A stretch of DNA of 64,000 nucleotides from Citrobacter sp. Res13-Sevr-PEB04-36 (GTDB lineage Bacteria; Pseudomonadota; Gammaproteobacteria; Enterobacterales; Enterobacteriaceae). Under the pieces are notes generated by a model that was given only the letters and a program-made list of their open reading frames with translations, did not search any database and had not been told where the DNA came from. The DNA is taken from assembly GCF_015672735.1 (NCBI RefSeq), contig NZ_JADABY010000014.1, positions 186,001-250,000 on the forward strand, in the 5' to 3' direction. Both the position numbers and the translations under genes were made by a program. Positions 20,544-27,700 of the stretch are shown here, piece after piece. The first letter of the stretch is position 1. Every line of letters begins with the position of its first letter.

Positions 20544-21176
20544 TTAACGCGTGCCGTAGACGACGATGGTCTTACCGTGTGCGGAGATCAGGTTCTGATC
20601 TTCCAGCATCTTCAAGATACGACCAACGGTTTCACGGGAGCAGCCAACGATCTGGCCAATTTCCTGACGGGTGATTTTGATCTGCATGCCGTCCGGGTGG
20701 GTCATCGCGTCAGGTTGTTTCGCCAGGTTCAACAGGGTCTGGGCGATACGACCGGTGACATCCAGGAAGGCAAGGTTGCCCACTTTTTCGGACGTTACCT
20801 GCAGGCGACGGGCCATCTGAGAAGACAGGCGCATCAGAATATCCGGGTTAACCTGGATTAATTGACGAAATTTTTTGTATGAAATTTCAGCGACTTCACA
20901 TGCGGTTTTAGCACGTACCCAGGCGCTACGTTCCTGGCCTTCTTCAAACAGGCCTAATTCACCAATGAAGTCGCCCTGATTCAGATAAGAGAGGATCATT
21001 TCTTTCCCTTCTTCATCTTTGATCAGCACTGCCACTGAGCCTTTAACGATGTAATACAACGTTTCCGCTTTTTCACCCTGGTGAATCAGCGTGCTCTTCG
21101 ATGGGTACTTATGAATATGGCAATGAGACAAGAACCATTCGAGAGTCGGGTCTGTTTGCGGTTTGCCAAGCACCAT
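20544..21176 (-). CDS. crp: Crp, cAMP receptor protein
   Basis: The product has 210 residues and by eye is the same as E. coli CRP. The cAMP pocket [21 protein letters not shown] lies near residue 70, the hinge near 135, and the recognition helix region [20 protein letters not shown] near 170-190, including the Arg and Glu that contact TGTGA. It is the global catabolite activator. Candidate targets in this window are ppiA, mdcA and crp itself. Confidence 0.99.
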   Translation of the reverse strand: MVLGKPQTDPTLEWFLSHCHIHKYPSKSTLIHQGEKAETLYYIVKGSVAVLIKDEEGKEMILSYLNQGDFIGELGLFEEGQERSAWVRAKTACEVAEISYKKFRQLIQVNPDILMRLSSQMARRLQVTSEKVGNLAFLDVTGRIAQTLLNLAKQPDAMTHPDGMQIKITRQEIGQIVGCSRETVGRILKMLEDQNLISAHGKTIVVYGTR

Positions 21177-21298
21177 GCGCGGTTATCCTCTGTTATAAGC
21201 TGTCTCCAGAGCCAGAAAACGACGCTGCCTCTGGGGTTGCAAAAATATGCTTCCCGCTACCTGGGAAAGGGGCTGCTAAAAAGTGAACTGCAGCCTGT

Positions 21299-21320
21299 AA
21301 TGTGATGTCCTCTGCATACA
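21299..21320 (-). promoter_or_regulatory. Candidate CRP autoregulatory site
   Basis: TGTGATGTCCTCTGCATA (from 21301) has one perfect TGTGA half and a weak second half. It lies in the 309-base gap between the divergent crp and yhfA genes, where E. coli crp has autoregulatory CRP sites. The gap otherwise shows the long crp leader and no gene. Confidence 0.5.
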
Positions 21321-21485
21321 TGCAGTACGTCAATGTATTACTGTAGCATCCTGACTGTTTTAGCATAGCTTTCGCCGTGTGTCTCCTGGTGTCTCGCTTC
21401 AGCATGACTCAGGTCGCCTTCCGTTGCGAGAATTGTTATGTACGCGTAATCTGTCAGGAAAATTGAAACATTGGAGTTACGAAAT

Positions 21486-21890
21486 ATGCAAGCGCGTGTA
21501 AAGTGGGTTGAGGGGTTAACCTTCCTCGGTGAGTCCGCCTCTGGCCACCAAATCTTGATGGACGGTAACTCCGGTGATAAAGCGCCGAGCCCGATGGAAA
21601 TGGTACTAATGGCTGCGGGTGGCTGTAGTGCGATTGATGTGGTGTCGATCCTGCAAAAGGGTCGTCAGGATGTGACCAACTGCGAAGTGAAGCTCACGTC
21701 CGAACGCCGTGAAGAAGCACCGCGTCTGTTTACCCATATTAATCTGCATTTCATCGTCACCGGTAACGATCTGAAAGACGCTTCCGTGTCTCGTGCCGTC
21801 GATCTCTCTGCGGAAAAATACTGCTCCGTGGCGTTGATGCTGGAAAAAGCGGTGAATATTACCCATTCCTATGAAGTGATCGCCGCGTAA
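21486..21890 (+). CDS. yhfA: YhfA, OsmC-family protein
   Basis: The product has 134 residues from the ATG at 21486, which gives the conserved MQARVKWVEGLTFLGES start. It has the OsmC/Ohr fold; cysteines lie in AAGGCSAIDVVSIL and AEKYCSVALML, where peroxide-reducing members of the family hold their pair. Function is not established. It is transcribed divergently from crp, so part of the crp regulatory region may act on it. Confidence 0.92.
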   Translation: MQARVKWVEGLTFLGESASGHQILMDGNSGDKAPSPMEMVLMAAGGCSAIDVVSILQKGRQDVTNCEVKLTSERREEAPRLFTHINLHFIVTGNDLKDASVSRAVDLSAEKYCSVALMLEKAVNITHSYEVIAA

Positions 21891-21897
21891 TACATGA

Positions 21898-21977
21898 TGC
21901 CGGATGGCTGCGTAGCCTTATCCGGCCTACAGGACTCTATCGACTCGTAGGCCCGATAAGCGTAACGCCATCGGGCA
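21898..21977. repeat. BIME between yhfA and prkB
   Basis: GCCGGATGGCTGCG...CTTATCCGGCCTAC and GTAGGCCCGATAAGCG...CGCCATCGGGCA form two REPs in opposite orientation between convergent genes. Confidence 0.9.
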
Positions 21978-21988
21978 CTTCCCACGCT

Positions 21989-22858
21989 TCACCCGATTTT
22001 TTTGCCTTCCATCAGTCGCTGGACCAGCGGCAGCATAATCAATTCCATCGCCAGACCCATCTTGCCGCCCGGCACCACTAATGTATTGATATGGGAAATG
22101 AATGAGCCCTGCAGCATTGCCAGCAGCCACGGGAAGTCGATGCCTTCCAGATTACGAAAATGAATCACCACAAAGCTTTCATCCAGTGATGGAATGCTCT
22201 TTGCTGCAAAAGGGTTGGAGGTGTCGACGGTCGGTACGCGCTGGAAGTTAATATGCGTACGGGAAAACTGTGGCGTGATGTAATTGATGTAATCGTCCAT
22301 TGAACGCACGACTGAGTCCATTACCGCCTCGCGGGAGTGACCGCGCTCGCTGGTGTCGCGGGTCAGCTTCTGGATCCACTCCAGATTGACGATCGGTACC
22401 ACGCCGACCAGCAGATCAACGTGCCGCGCCACGTTTTGCTGCGGCGTCACCACGCCACCGTGCAGGCCTTCATAGAATAAGACGTCCGTCGGTTCAGGCA
22501 GTGGCTGCCACGGGGTAAACGTCCCCGGCACCTGATTCCACGGTACGGCCTCATCGTAAGTGTGCAGATATTTTCGTGACTGGCCTTTGCCGGTCTGGCC
22601 GTATTCACTGAAGGTTTGTTCCAGCAGGCCGAAGTCGTTAGCTTCGGGGCCAAAGTAACTGATGTGTCGCCCGGCATCGCGCGCTTTGCGGATCGCCATG
22701 TCCATCTCAGGACGGGTATAACGGTGAAAACTGTCGCCTTCCACCTCGGCGGCGCACAGATTTAACTGCGCGAAAATTTTACGAAACGCGAGGCTGGTGG
22801 TGGTGGTCCCCGCGCCGCTGGATCCTGTTACCGCAATCACCGGATGTTTGGCAGACAT
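21989..22858 (-). CDS. prkB: PrkB, phosphoribulokinase-like protein
   Basis: The product has 289 residues. The P-loop GSSGAGTTTT is near residue 12, and FYEGLHGGVV near residue 130 and the RDTSERGHSREAV segment match the proteobacterial phosphoribulokinase family. No Calvin-cycle genes are near, and E. coli lacks RuBisCO, so the natural substrate is uncertain. It lies downstream of yheT and yheU on the same strand. Confidence 0.92.
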   Translation of the reverse strand: MSAKHPVIAVTGSSGAGTTTTSLAFRKIFAQLNLCAAEVEGDSFHRYTRPEMDMAIRKARDAGRHISYFGPEANDFGLLEQTFSEYGQTGKGQSRKYLHTYDEAVPWNQVPGTFTPWQPLPEPTDVLFYEGLHGGVVTPQQNVARHVDLLVGVVPIVNLEWIQKLTRDTSERGHSREAVMDSVVRSMDDYINYITPQFSRTHINFQRVPTVDTSNPFAAKSIPSLDESFVVIHFRNLEGIDFPWLLAMLQGSFISHINTLVVPGGKMGLAMELIMLPLVQRLMEGKKIG

Positions 22859-22910
22859 AATAACTCCATGGATAGGTTAGTTTTTATTATAGTCAGCCGC
22901 CGGCTGCGGG

Positions 22911-23129
22911 TTACTCGCGAAACTGTTTTCGCGGCATAATGTTGACCGTTTCATGCAGTTCTGACCATACCAGTACAGCTTCGCCAGATTGTAACTGGCG
23001 TCGGACGTCGGCGACTTTTTGTTCGAGCGAACGTTCATGTTCACCATAATCGGTGCCTTCGCGCAAGACAAAGCTTTCAATCAGATTGTCCAGCGCTTCA
23101 GGGGATAAGTCCTGCCAGGGGATCTGCAT
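22911..23129 (-). CDS. yheU: YheU, small conserved protein
   Basis: The product has 72 residues from the ATG at 23129 ([20 protein letters not shown]), matching YheU. It is charged and probably helical, with [21 protein letters not shown] as its conserved core. No catalytic motif or membrane segment is seen and the function is unknown. It starts two bases after the yheT stop, so it is coupled to that hydrolase gene. Confidence 0.9.
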   Translation of the reverse strand: MQIPWQDLSPEALDNLIESFVLREGTDYGEHERSLEQKVADVRRQLQSGEAVLVWSELHETVNIMPRKQFRE

Positions 23130-23131
23130 GG

Positions 23132-24148
23132 TTATGCCTCCAGATACGTTGTCAGCCAGTCGGGAATACGGGATTCCAGCCACATCTCAGGATGACGCAG
23201 CGTGCCGCCAATAAACCCAACGTGTCCACCGTGCTCGGTTAACTGATATTCCACCTGCGAGGGCAGATTTTCCGGTTTGGGGATCACGTGGTGATCCATA
23301 AAAGGATCGTCCTTGGCGTGAATAATCAGCGTCGGTTTTGCGATCTGGTTGAGCAGTGGCATGGCACTACACTGACGATAATAGTCTATCGCATCGGCAA
23401 AACCGTGGATTTTGGCGGTGATCAGATCGTCAAAGTCACGAATGCGGCGCAGTGATTTCAGCTGCGCCAGACTCACTGGCAGCGAACCAGGATAAGCCTC
23501 AAGTTTGCGTGAGGCATTGGCTTTTAACAGATTAAGCAGGTAGCGCTGGTAGACGCGGGAGAACCCTTTTTCCATGTGATAGCTACAGGCTTCCAGCACG
23601 AACGGCGCGGAGACAATAACCGCGGCATCAATCGGGATAGCGTTCCCTTCTTTGGCCAACAGGCAGGCCAGCATGTTGCCACCGAGCGAGTAGCCGACCG
23701 CTGCGGTTGGCACGCGGCCGAACTCGCGCTCCAGCCAGCGTAAAAACCAGGTACCGTCCTCGGTCTCGCCGGAGTGATAAATGCGGTTCAGGCGATTCGG
23801 CTCGCCGCTGCAGCCGCGAAAATGCATCACCACGCCTAACCAGCCGCGCTTTTGCGCCGCCTCAATCAGACCGTGGGCGTACGGGCTGTTCAGGCTACCT
23901 TCCAGACCGTGAAAAACCACCAGACGCGGTTTGTGTTTCGCCTGATGTGGATCTTCACTCCATGCCAGATCGACAAAGTCGCCGTCGGGTAATTCCAGAC
24001 GCTGCCAGTGGGCATCGAACTTCACCTTACGGCGAATTAAACGCGGCAGCATGGTTTGCAGATGGCGATTACTGATCCCGCGCATCGGGCGGAATTCTCG
24101 CGAATCATCGGCAGGGAGATTCATTTCTGTTGGAGTGATTTCAACCAT
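23132..24148 (-). CDS. yheT: YheT, alpha/beta hydrolase
   Basis: The product has 338 residues. The nucleophile elbow GYSLGGN lies near residue 150, [11 protein letters not shown] near 105, the acid in [11 protein letters not shown] near 275 and the histidine in EHGGHVGF near 303, so the catalytic triad is complete. It matches the YheT/YMR210w esterase family. The ATG at 24148 gives MVEITPTE and is preferred over a start seven codons upstream. No terminator is clear between nrtR and this gene, so read-through from nrtR is possible. Confidence 0.9.
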   Translation of the reverse strand: MVEITPTEMNLPADDSREFRPMRGISNRHLQTMLPRLIRRKVKFDAHWQRLELPDGDFVDLAWSEDPHQAKHKPRLVVFHGLEGSLNSPYAHGLIEAAQKRGWLGVVMHFRGCSGEPNRLNRIYHSGETEDGTWFLRWLEREFGRVPTAAVGYSLGGNMLACLLAKEGNAIPIDAAVIVSAPFVLEACSYHMEKGFSRVYQRYLLNLLKANASRKLEAYPGSLPVSLAQLKSLRRIRDFDDLITAKIHGFADAIDYYRQCSAMPLLNQIAKPTLIIHAKDDPFMDHHVIPKPENLPSQVEYQLTEHGGHVGFIGGTLRHPEMWLESRIPDWLTTYLEA

Positions 24149-24229
24149 AACACCAGAGCAATTAATCATCGAAAAGAGCGACTATACCGCGCGCAGGGCC
24201 TGCGGGTTAGCCAATATGTGATTTTGTAC

Positions 24230-24949
24230 TTATTCAGCCAGCAGGTTACGTGAGAAAAGATGAAAATCTACACCCGGTTTACGTCGCCACAGGCGGGCTT
24301 TCCGCGTGCCGGTGGCCATGCTTTCACCGGTATCTTCAAACATATCTGAGGCCTCAAAGCGGCGGATCAGGCTTTTGCGCTGAATCGGCTGGCCGAGGAT
24401 AACTTCTGTGGCTTCCTGTAGCTGACCATGAGTAAAGGTATCCGGCAAACAATAAACGGGCAGTAAAGAATACTTCGTTTTTTGCCGCAGCCGGTTCAGG
24501 GCGGCATCAATGATCGCCTGGTGGTCGAAGGCCAACGGATAGTCGGCAAGCTTATCAACCGGGACCCAGCGGGCATCGCTGACGCTGGCAATATGCGGTT
24601 CGCAGTCCACCCACGCGATCAGCGCAAACCAGGTGACTGTCAGGCTCCAGCCACGCGGGTCACGATCTGGCCCGGAAAATGTGTCCAGCTGTTCCAGCCA
24701 CGAAGGCGAAACGCCTGTTTTTTCAGTAAGTTTACGCAGCGCCGTGGCGCGAGTGGAATCATCGTGTGCCATATCAATAAAGCCGCCGGGTAATCCCCAC
24801 CGTCCTTTCTGCGGCTGGTTTGCGCGTTCGACTAGCAGCACGCACAGCGCCTGTTGATGCACGGTAAACAACACGCTATCCACCGTTACCAGCGGGGAGG
24901 GAAAGCGGCGGGCGTCGTACTGATTCAGGTAGTCGGCTTCGGTGGTCAT
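24230..24949 (-). CDS. NrtR-like Nudix-related regulator of NAD metabolism
   Basis: The product has 239 residues. Residues about 15-150 form a Nudix fold, but the signature is degenerate: after GGFIDMAHDDS the catalytic helix reads RKLTEKTGV where hydrolases have REUxEExGU. Residues about 160-235 resemble the winged helix of NrtR repressors (LQEATEVILGQPIQRKSLIRRF, then an ARLWRR strand). NrtR proteins bind DNA and are released by ADP-ribose or related NAD metabolites. It is divergent from a prs-like gene and nadV, exactly the context of NrtR. A plain Nudix hydrolase is the alternative. Confidence 0.8.
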   Translation of the reverse strand: MTTEADYLNQYDARRFPSPLVTVDSVLFTVHQQALCVLLVERANQPQKGRWGLPGGFIDMAHDDSTRATALRKLTEKTGVSPSWLEQLDTFSGPDRDPRGWSLTVTWFALIAWVDCEPHIASVSDARWVPVDKLADYPLAFDHQAIIDAALNRLRQKTKYSLLPVYCLPDTFTHGQLQEATEVILGQPIQRKSLIRRFEASDMFEDTGESMATGTRKARLWRRKPGVDFHLFSRNLLAE

Positions 24950-25082
24950 AAGGTACTCACGATGATGTGCAACGCTGCCAAGTGTACCAGCCCGGTATCG
25001 GTGGGCAAGGTGCGTTTTTTTTCCATTGATTATCAGTTGATTAGCGCACGTTGGAAAATACTGTATTTTTTGCTTGCTTAAT

Positions 25083-25101
25083 TAATGTCTTAGAGACATT
25101 A
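25083..25101. promoter_or_regulatory. Candidate NrtR operator, copy 1
   Basis: TAATGTCTTAGAGACATTA is a perfect palindrome (eight-base arms, TAG centre) in the gap between nrtR and the prs-like gene, 40 bases before the latter's start. A second, weaker copy follows. Assignment to NrtR rests on position only. Confidence 0.6.
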
Positions 25102-25105
25102 TTAA

Positions 25106-25124
25106 TTATGTCGAAGGGACACAA
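25106..25124. promoter_or_regulatory. Candidate NrtR operator, copy 2
   Basis: TTATGTCGAAGGGACACAA matches copy 1 at 13 of 19 positions and keeps the TGTC/GACA arms. Its centre is 23 bases from the first, about two helical turns, so two repressor dimers could bind the same face. Confidence 0.5.
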
Positions 25125-25141
25125 TTAAAAGGGGAAGCGAG

Positions 25142-26002
25142 ATGAGCGTAAAATTAACCTTAACGCTGGATGACCAGGCTTACGCTATTGCCAGCGGCAT
25201 TTTTCCTGATGGGGCCGTCTGGTTGAAAGTCACCGACGCGTTGCCATCCTTCGCTCACCAGATGCGCATTCGTGCCACGGCGATGCGCGATATGAACGAC
25301 TTTATGCTATTGGCGCAGTTGGTCGACGCGGTGCGCCATCAGACCGATGTACGGGTCAGCCATCTTGAACTTCCCTGGCTACCGTGGGCGCGCCAGGACC
25401 GACATATGGTGGCGGGCGACAGCTTTGCGCTGAAGGTTTTTGCCCGTCAGCTCAATACGTTGCAGTTCGACAAGGTGAAGGTACTTGACCCACACAGCGA
25501 CGCGGCGGCAGCAGCTATCGATAATTTCATCACTCTTCCCCAGGAAGCCTGTCTGCTGCAAAGCACGACCTTGCAGCGCCAGTTCCAGCAAAACGCGTTG
25601 ATGCTGGTGGCTCCCGATGCCGGAGCATTAAAGAAAATTGATGCTGTTGCCAGAGCTGCGGGGGTTGCTGAATACGCCATTTTGAGTAAAAAACGCGATG
25701 TCGCCAGCGGTAACCTGACGGGTTTCACGTTGGTTGCCGGGGATGTTAAAGACCGGGATGTGCTGATTGTCGACGACCTGTGCGATGCTGGCGGCACCTT
25801 CATTGGTTCCGCCCAGGTTCTACGTGATGCCGGCGCGCGCAGCGTCAGCCTGTACGTCACCCACGGGATCTTTTCTAAAGGCGTTGAGCACCTGTTTGCC
25901 AACGGCATTGACGCCGTTTACACCACCACATCGTTAGCGGCCTCTACGCTGGCCCATCCGCAGCTTGAACTTATCGACATTGACGCGATTTACCGCGCCT
26001 GA
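25142..26002 (+). CDS. PRPP-synthetase-like protein (ribose-phosphate diphosphokinase)
   Basis: The product has 286 residues, about 30 fewer than housekeeping Prs. The flexible catalytic loop is seen as PWLPWARQDR near 78-87, the catalytic basic pair as SKKRD near 182, and the PRPP loop as VLIVDDLCDAGGTF near 206-219 (housekeeping form VDDMVDTGGT). It probably makes PRPP for the NadV encoded 14 bases downstream. Such prs/nadV pairs are known in some bacteria and large phages. It lies under the twin palindromes and should be controlled by the divergent NrtR-like protein. Confidence 0.85.
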   Translation: MSVKLTLTLDDQAYAIASGIFPDGAVWLKVTDALPSFAHQMRIRATAMRDMNDFMLLAQLVDAVRHQTDVRVSHLELPWLPWARQDRHMVAGDSFALKVFARQLNTLQFDKVKVLDPHSDAAAAAIDNFITLPQEACLLQSTTLQRQFQQNALMLVAPDAGALKKIDAVARAAGVAEYAILSKKRDVASGNLTGFTLVAGDVKDRDVLIVDDLCDAGGTFIGSAQVLRDAGARSVSLYVTHGIFSKGVEHLFANGIDAVYTTTSLAASTLAHPQLELIDIDAIYRA

Positions 26003-26016
26003 GGGAGACACCTGTT

Positions 26017-27507
26017 ATGAAAATGAATCCAATTTTGGCTATTGATGGCTACAAAGTGTCTCACCGCGTTCAGTATCCGCAGGGCACCAGCCGGGTCTAT
26101 TCCAACTTTACCCCGCGCAGCGATCGCTTTTTCTCGTCGCCGCTGCCGGATGGCAAGCTGGTGTTCTTCGGTCTGCAGGGCTTTTTGCAGTGGTTTCTGG
26201 TTGATTTGTTTAACGAGGCGTTCTTTGCCCGACCGCAGGAAGAGGTGGTCAGCGAATACAAGCAGGTGATGGACGGGTATCTGGGAAAAGATGCCGTGGC
26301 GGTCGATCACATTCGTGCGCTGCACCAGTTGGGCTATCTGCCGTTGCACATTAAAGCACTCGATGAAGGCAGCAAAGTGCCGATGGCGGTGCCGGTATTA
26401 ACCATCATCAATACTCAACCTGAGTTTTTCTGGCTGGTGAATTACCTCGAGACGGCGCTGTCGGCTGAGCTGTGGAAAGCGTCAACCAATGCCACCATCG
26501 CGCATCACTACCGCAAAATCTGCGCGCATTGGGCAGAAAAAACCTGTAGCGATATGACGCACCTCGATTTCCAGTGCCATGACTTTTCGTTTCGTGGTAT
26601 GTCCGGATTGCAGGACACCATGCAGGCTGGGGGCGGGCATCTGCTGAGCTTTAAAGGCACCGACAGTATTCCGTCACTGCTGTATGCCCGTGATTACTAC
26701 ACTGACGGCGAGGCGTATTTCATCGGTGCCAGCATTCCAGCCACCGAGCACAGCGTGATGTGCATGGGCGAGCGTGAACACGAGATCGAAACCTTCCGTC
26801 GTCTGATTGCCGATCTGTACCCGCAGGGATTTGTGTCGATAGTCTCTGATACCTGGGATTACTGGCAGGTGCTGACGGAGTATACCCGGGAATTGAAGCA
26901 CATCATTCTGGCGCGTGAGGGGCGGGTGGTATTCCGTCCGGACAGCGGCAACCCAGTAGATATTCTGTGTGGCACAGGGTTAGATGACGATGGCCGTGCC
27001 GAACGTACGCCAGAGGAAAAAGGCTCCGTGGAGGTGCTGTGGGAGATTTTTGGCGGCACGATTAATGCCAAAGGGTATAAGGTGCTCGACCCGCATGTAG
27101 GCCTGATTTATGGCGATTCCATTACGCTGGAACGAGCGAATGAAATTCTGCGTCGCCTGGAAGCAAAAGGTTTTGCCAGCTCAAACGTGGTGTTCGGGGT
27201 TGGATCGTTTACCTATCAGTACAACACGCGAGATACCTTTGGCTTTGCGATGAAAGCGACCTGGGGAGAAGTGAACGGTAAAGGCCGGACCCTCTTTAAA
27301 GAGCCGAAAACCGACAATGGTCTGAAACGCTCTGCCCGCGGGCTGCTGCGCGTTGCGCGTGATGAGCAGGGCGAGTTACGACTGCATGATGAACAAACCT
27401 GGCAACAGGAGCAGGAAGGCGAGCTGAAAACCCGCTTCCTCGACGGTAAGCTTTATCACCGTCAACATTTCGACGATATCCGCCAGCGCCTGGCGGCGCA
27501 AAAATAA
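26017..27507 (+). CDS. nadV: NadV, nicotinamide phosphoribosyltransferase
   Basis: The product has 496 residues, the length of the NAMPT family. Key segments are present: RGMSGLQDTMQAGGGH near 195, SFKGTDSI near 215 with the nicotinamide-contacting Asp, the phosphorylatable catalytic His in PATEHSVM near 244, and FRPDSGNP near 310. It makes NMN from nicotinamide and PRPP, a shortcut to NAD that bypasses NadA-NadB and deamidation. E. coli K-12 lacks it. It is probably co-transcribed with the prs-like gene and followed by a terminator. Confidence 0.94.
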   Translation: MKMNPILAIDGYKVSHRVQYPQGTSRVYSNFTPRSDRFFSSPLPDGKLVFFGLQGFLQWFLVDLFNEAFFARPQEEVVSEYKQVMDGYLGKDAVAVDHIRALHQLGYLPLHIKALDEGSKVPMAVPVLTIINTQPEFFWLVNYLETALSAELWKASTNATIAHHYRKICAHWAEKTCSDMTHLDFQCHDFSFRGMSGLQDTMQAGGGHLLSFKGTDSIPSLLYARDYYTDGEAYFIGASIPATEHSVMCMGEREHEIETFRRLIADLYPQGFVSIVSDTWDYWQVLTEYTRELKHIILAREGRVVFRPDSGNPVDILCGTGLDDDGRAERTPEEKGSVEVLWEIFGGTINAKGYKVLDPHVGLIYGDSITLERANEILRRLEAKGFASSNVVFGVGSFTYQYNTRDTFGFAMKATWGEVNGKGRTLFKEPKTDNGLKRSARGLLRVARDEQGELRLHDEQTWQQEQEGELKTRFLDGKLYHRQHFDDIRQRLAAQK

Positions 27508-27518
27508 TTTCCTGCAAG

Positions 27519-27539
27519 CGGGTAGCGATACCCGTTTTA
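27519..27539 (+). terminator. Terminator after nadV
   Basis: CGGGTA and TACCCG pair around GCGA and are followed by TTTT. It separates the NAD-salvage genes from the mdc operon. Confidence 0.75.
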
Positions 27540-27551
27540 CTTACCCCGTTT

Positions 27552-27571
27552 AAATTGATCCTCATCACAAA
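27552..27571 (+). promoter_or_regulatory. Candidate CRP site upstream of mdcA
   Basis: ATTGA-N6-TCACA (27554-27569) has one perfect half and one with two changes. It lies 130 bases before mdcA. The 193-base gap 27508-27700 also holds the nadV terminator and a palindrome before the mdcA ribosome site; no gene was found in it. Confidence 0.4.
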
Positions 27572-27674
27572 TCGTTACTTCAATTATTACTCTCAAGCTA
27601 ATGATTCACGCCTACGCTTAATTGATGGTTTTCTCACCAGGGCGCACACTCTTTCCAGTGTTAAGCAATCAAAA

Positions 27675-27689
27675 TGATTCGCTGAATCA
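27675..27689 (+). promoter_or_regulatory. Palindrome abutting the mdcA ribosome-binding site
   Basis: TGATTC-GCT-GAATCA is a perfect inverted repeat whose right arm touches the CAGGAGG ribosome site of mdcA. It could be a regulator site (MdcR or another protein) or a small leader hairpin affecting translation. Confidence 0.4.
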
Positions 27690-27700
27690 GGAGGTTAATA

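Noticed and set aside
23132..24169. Longer start of yheT, and similar long starts of kefB, tusC, yheU, rpsL and nirC
   Set aside because: The extra N-terminal codons overlap upstream genes or lack a ribosome site and are not part of the conserved N-termini; internal ATGs were used.
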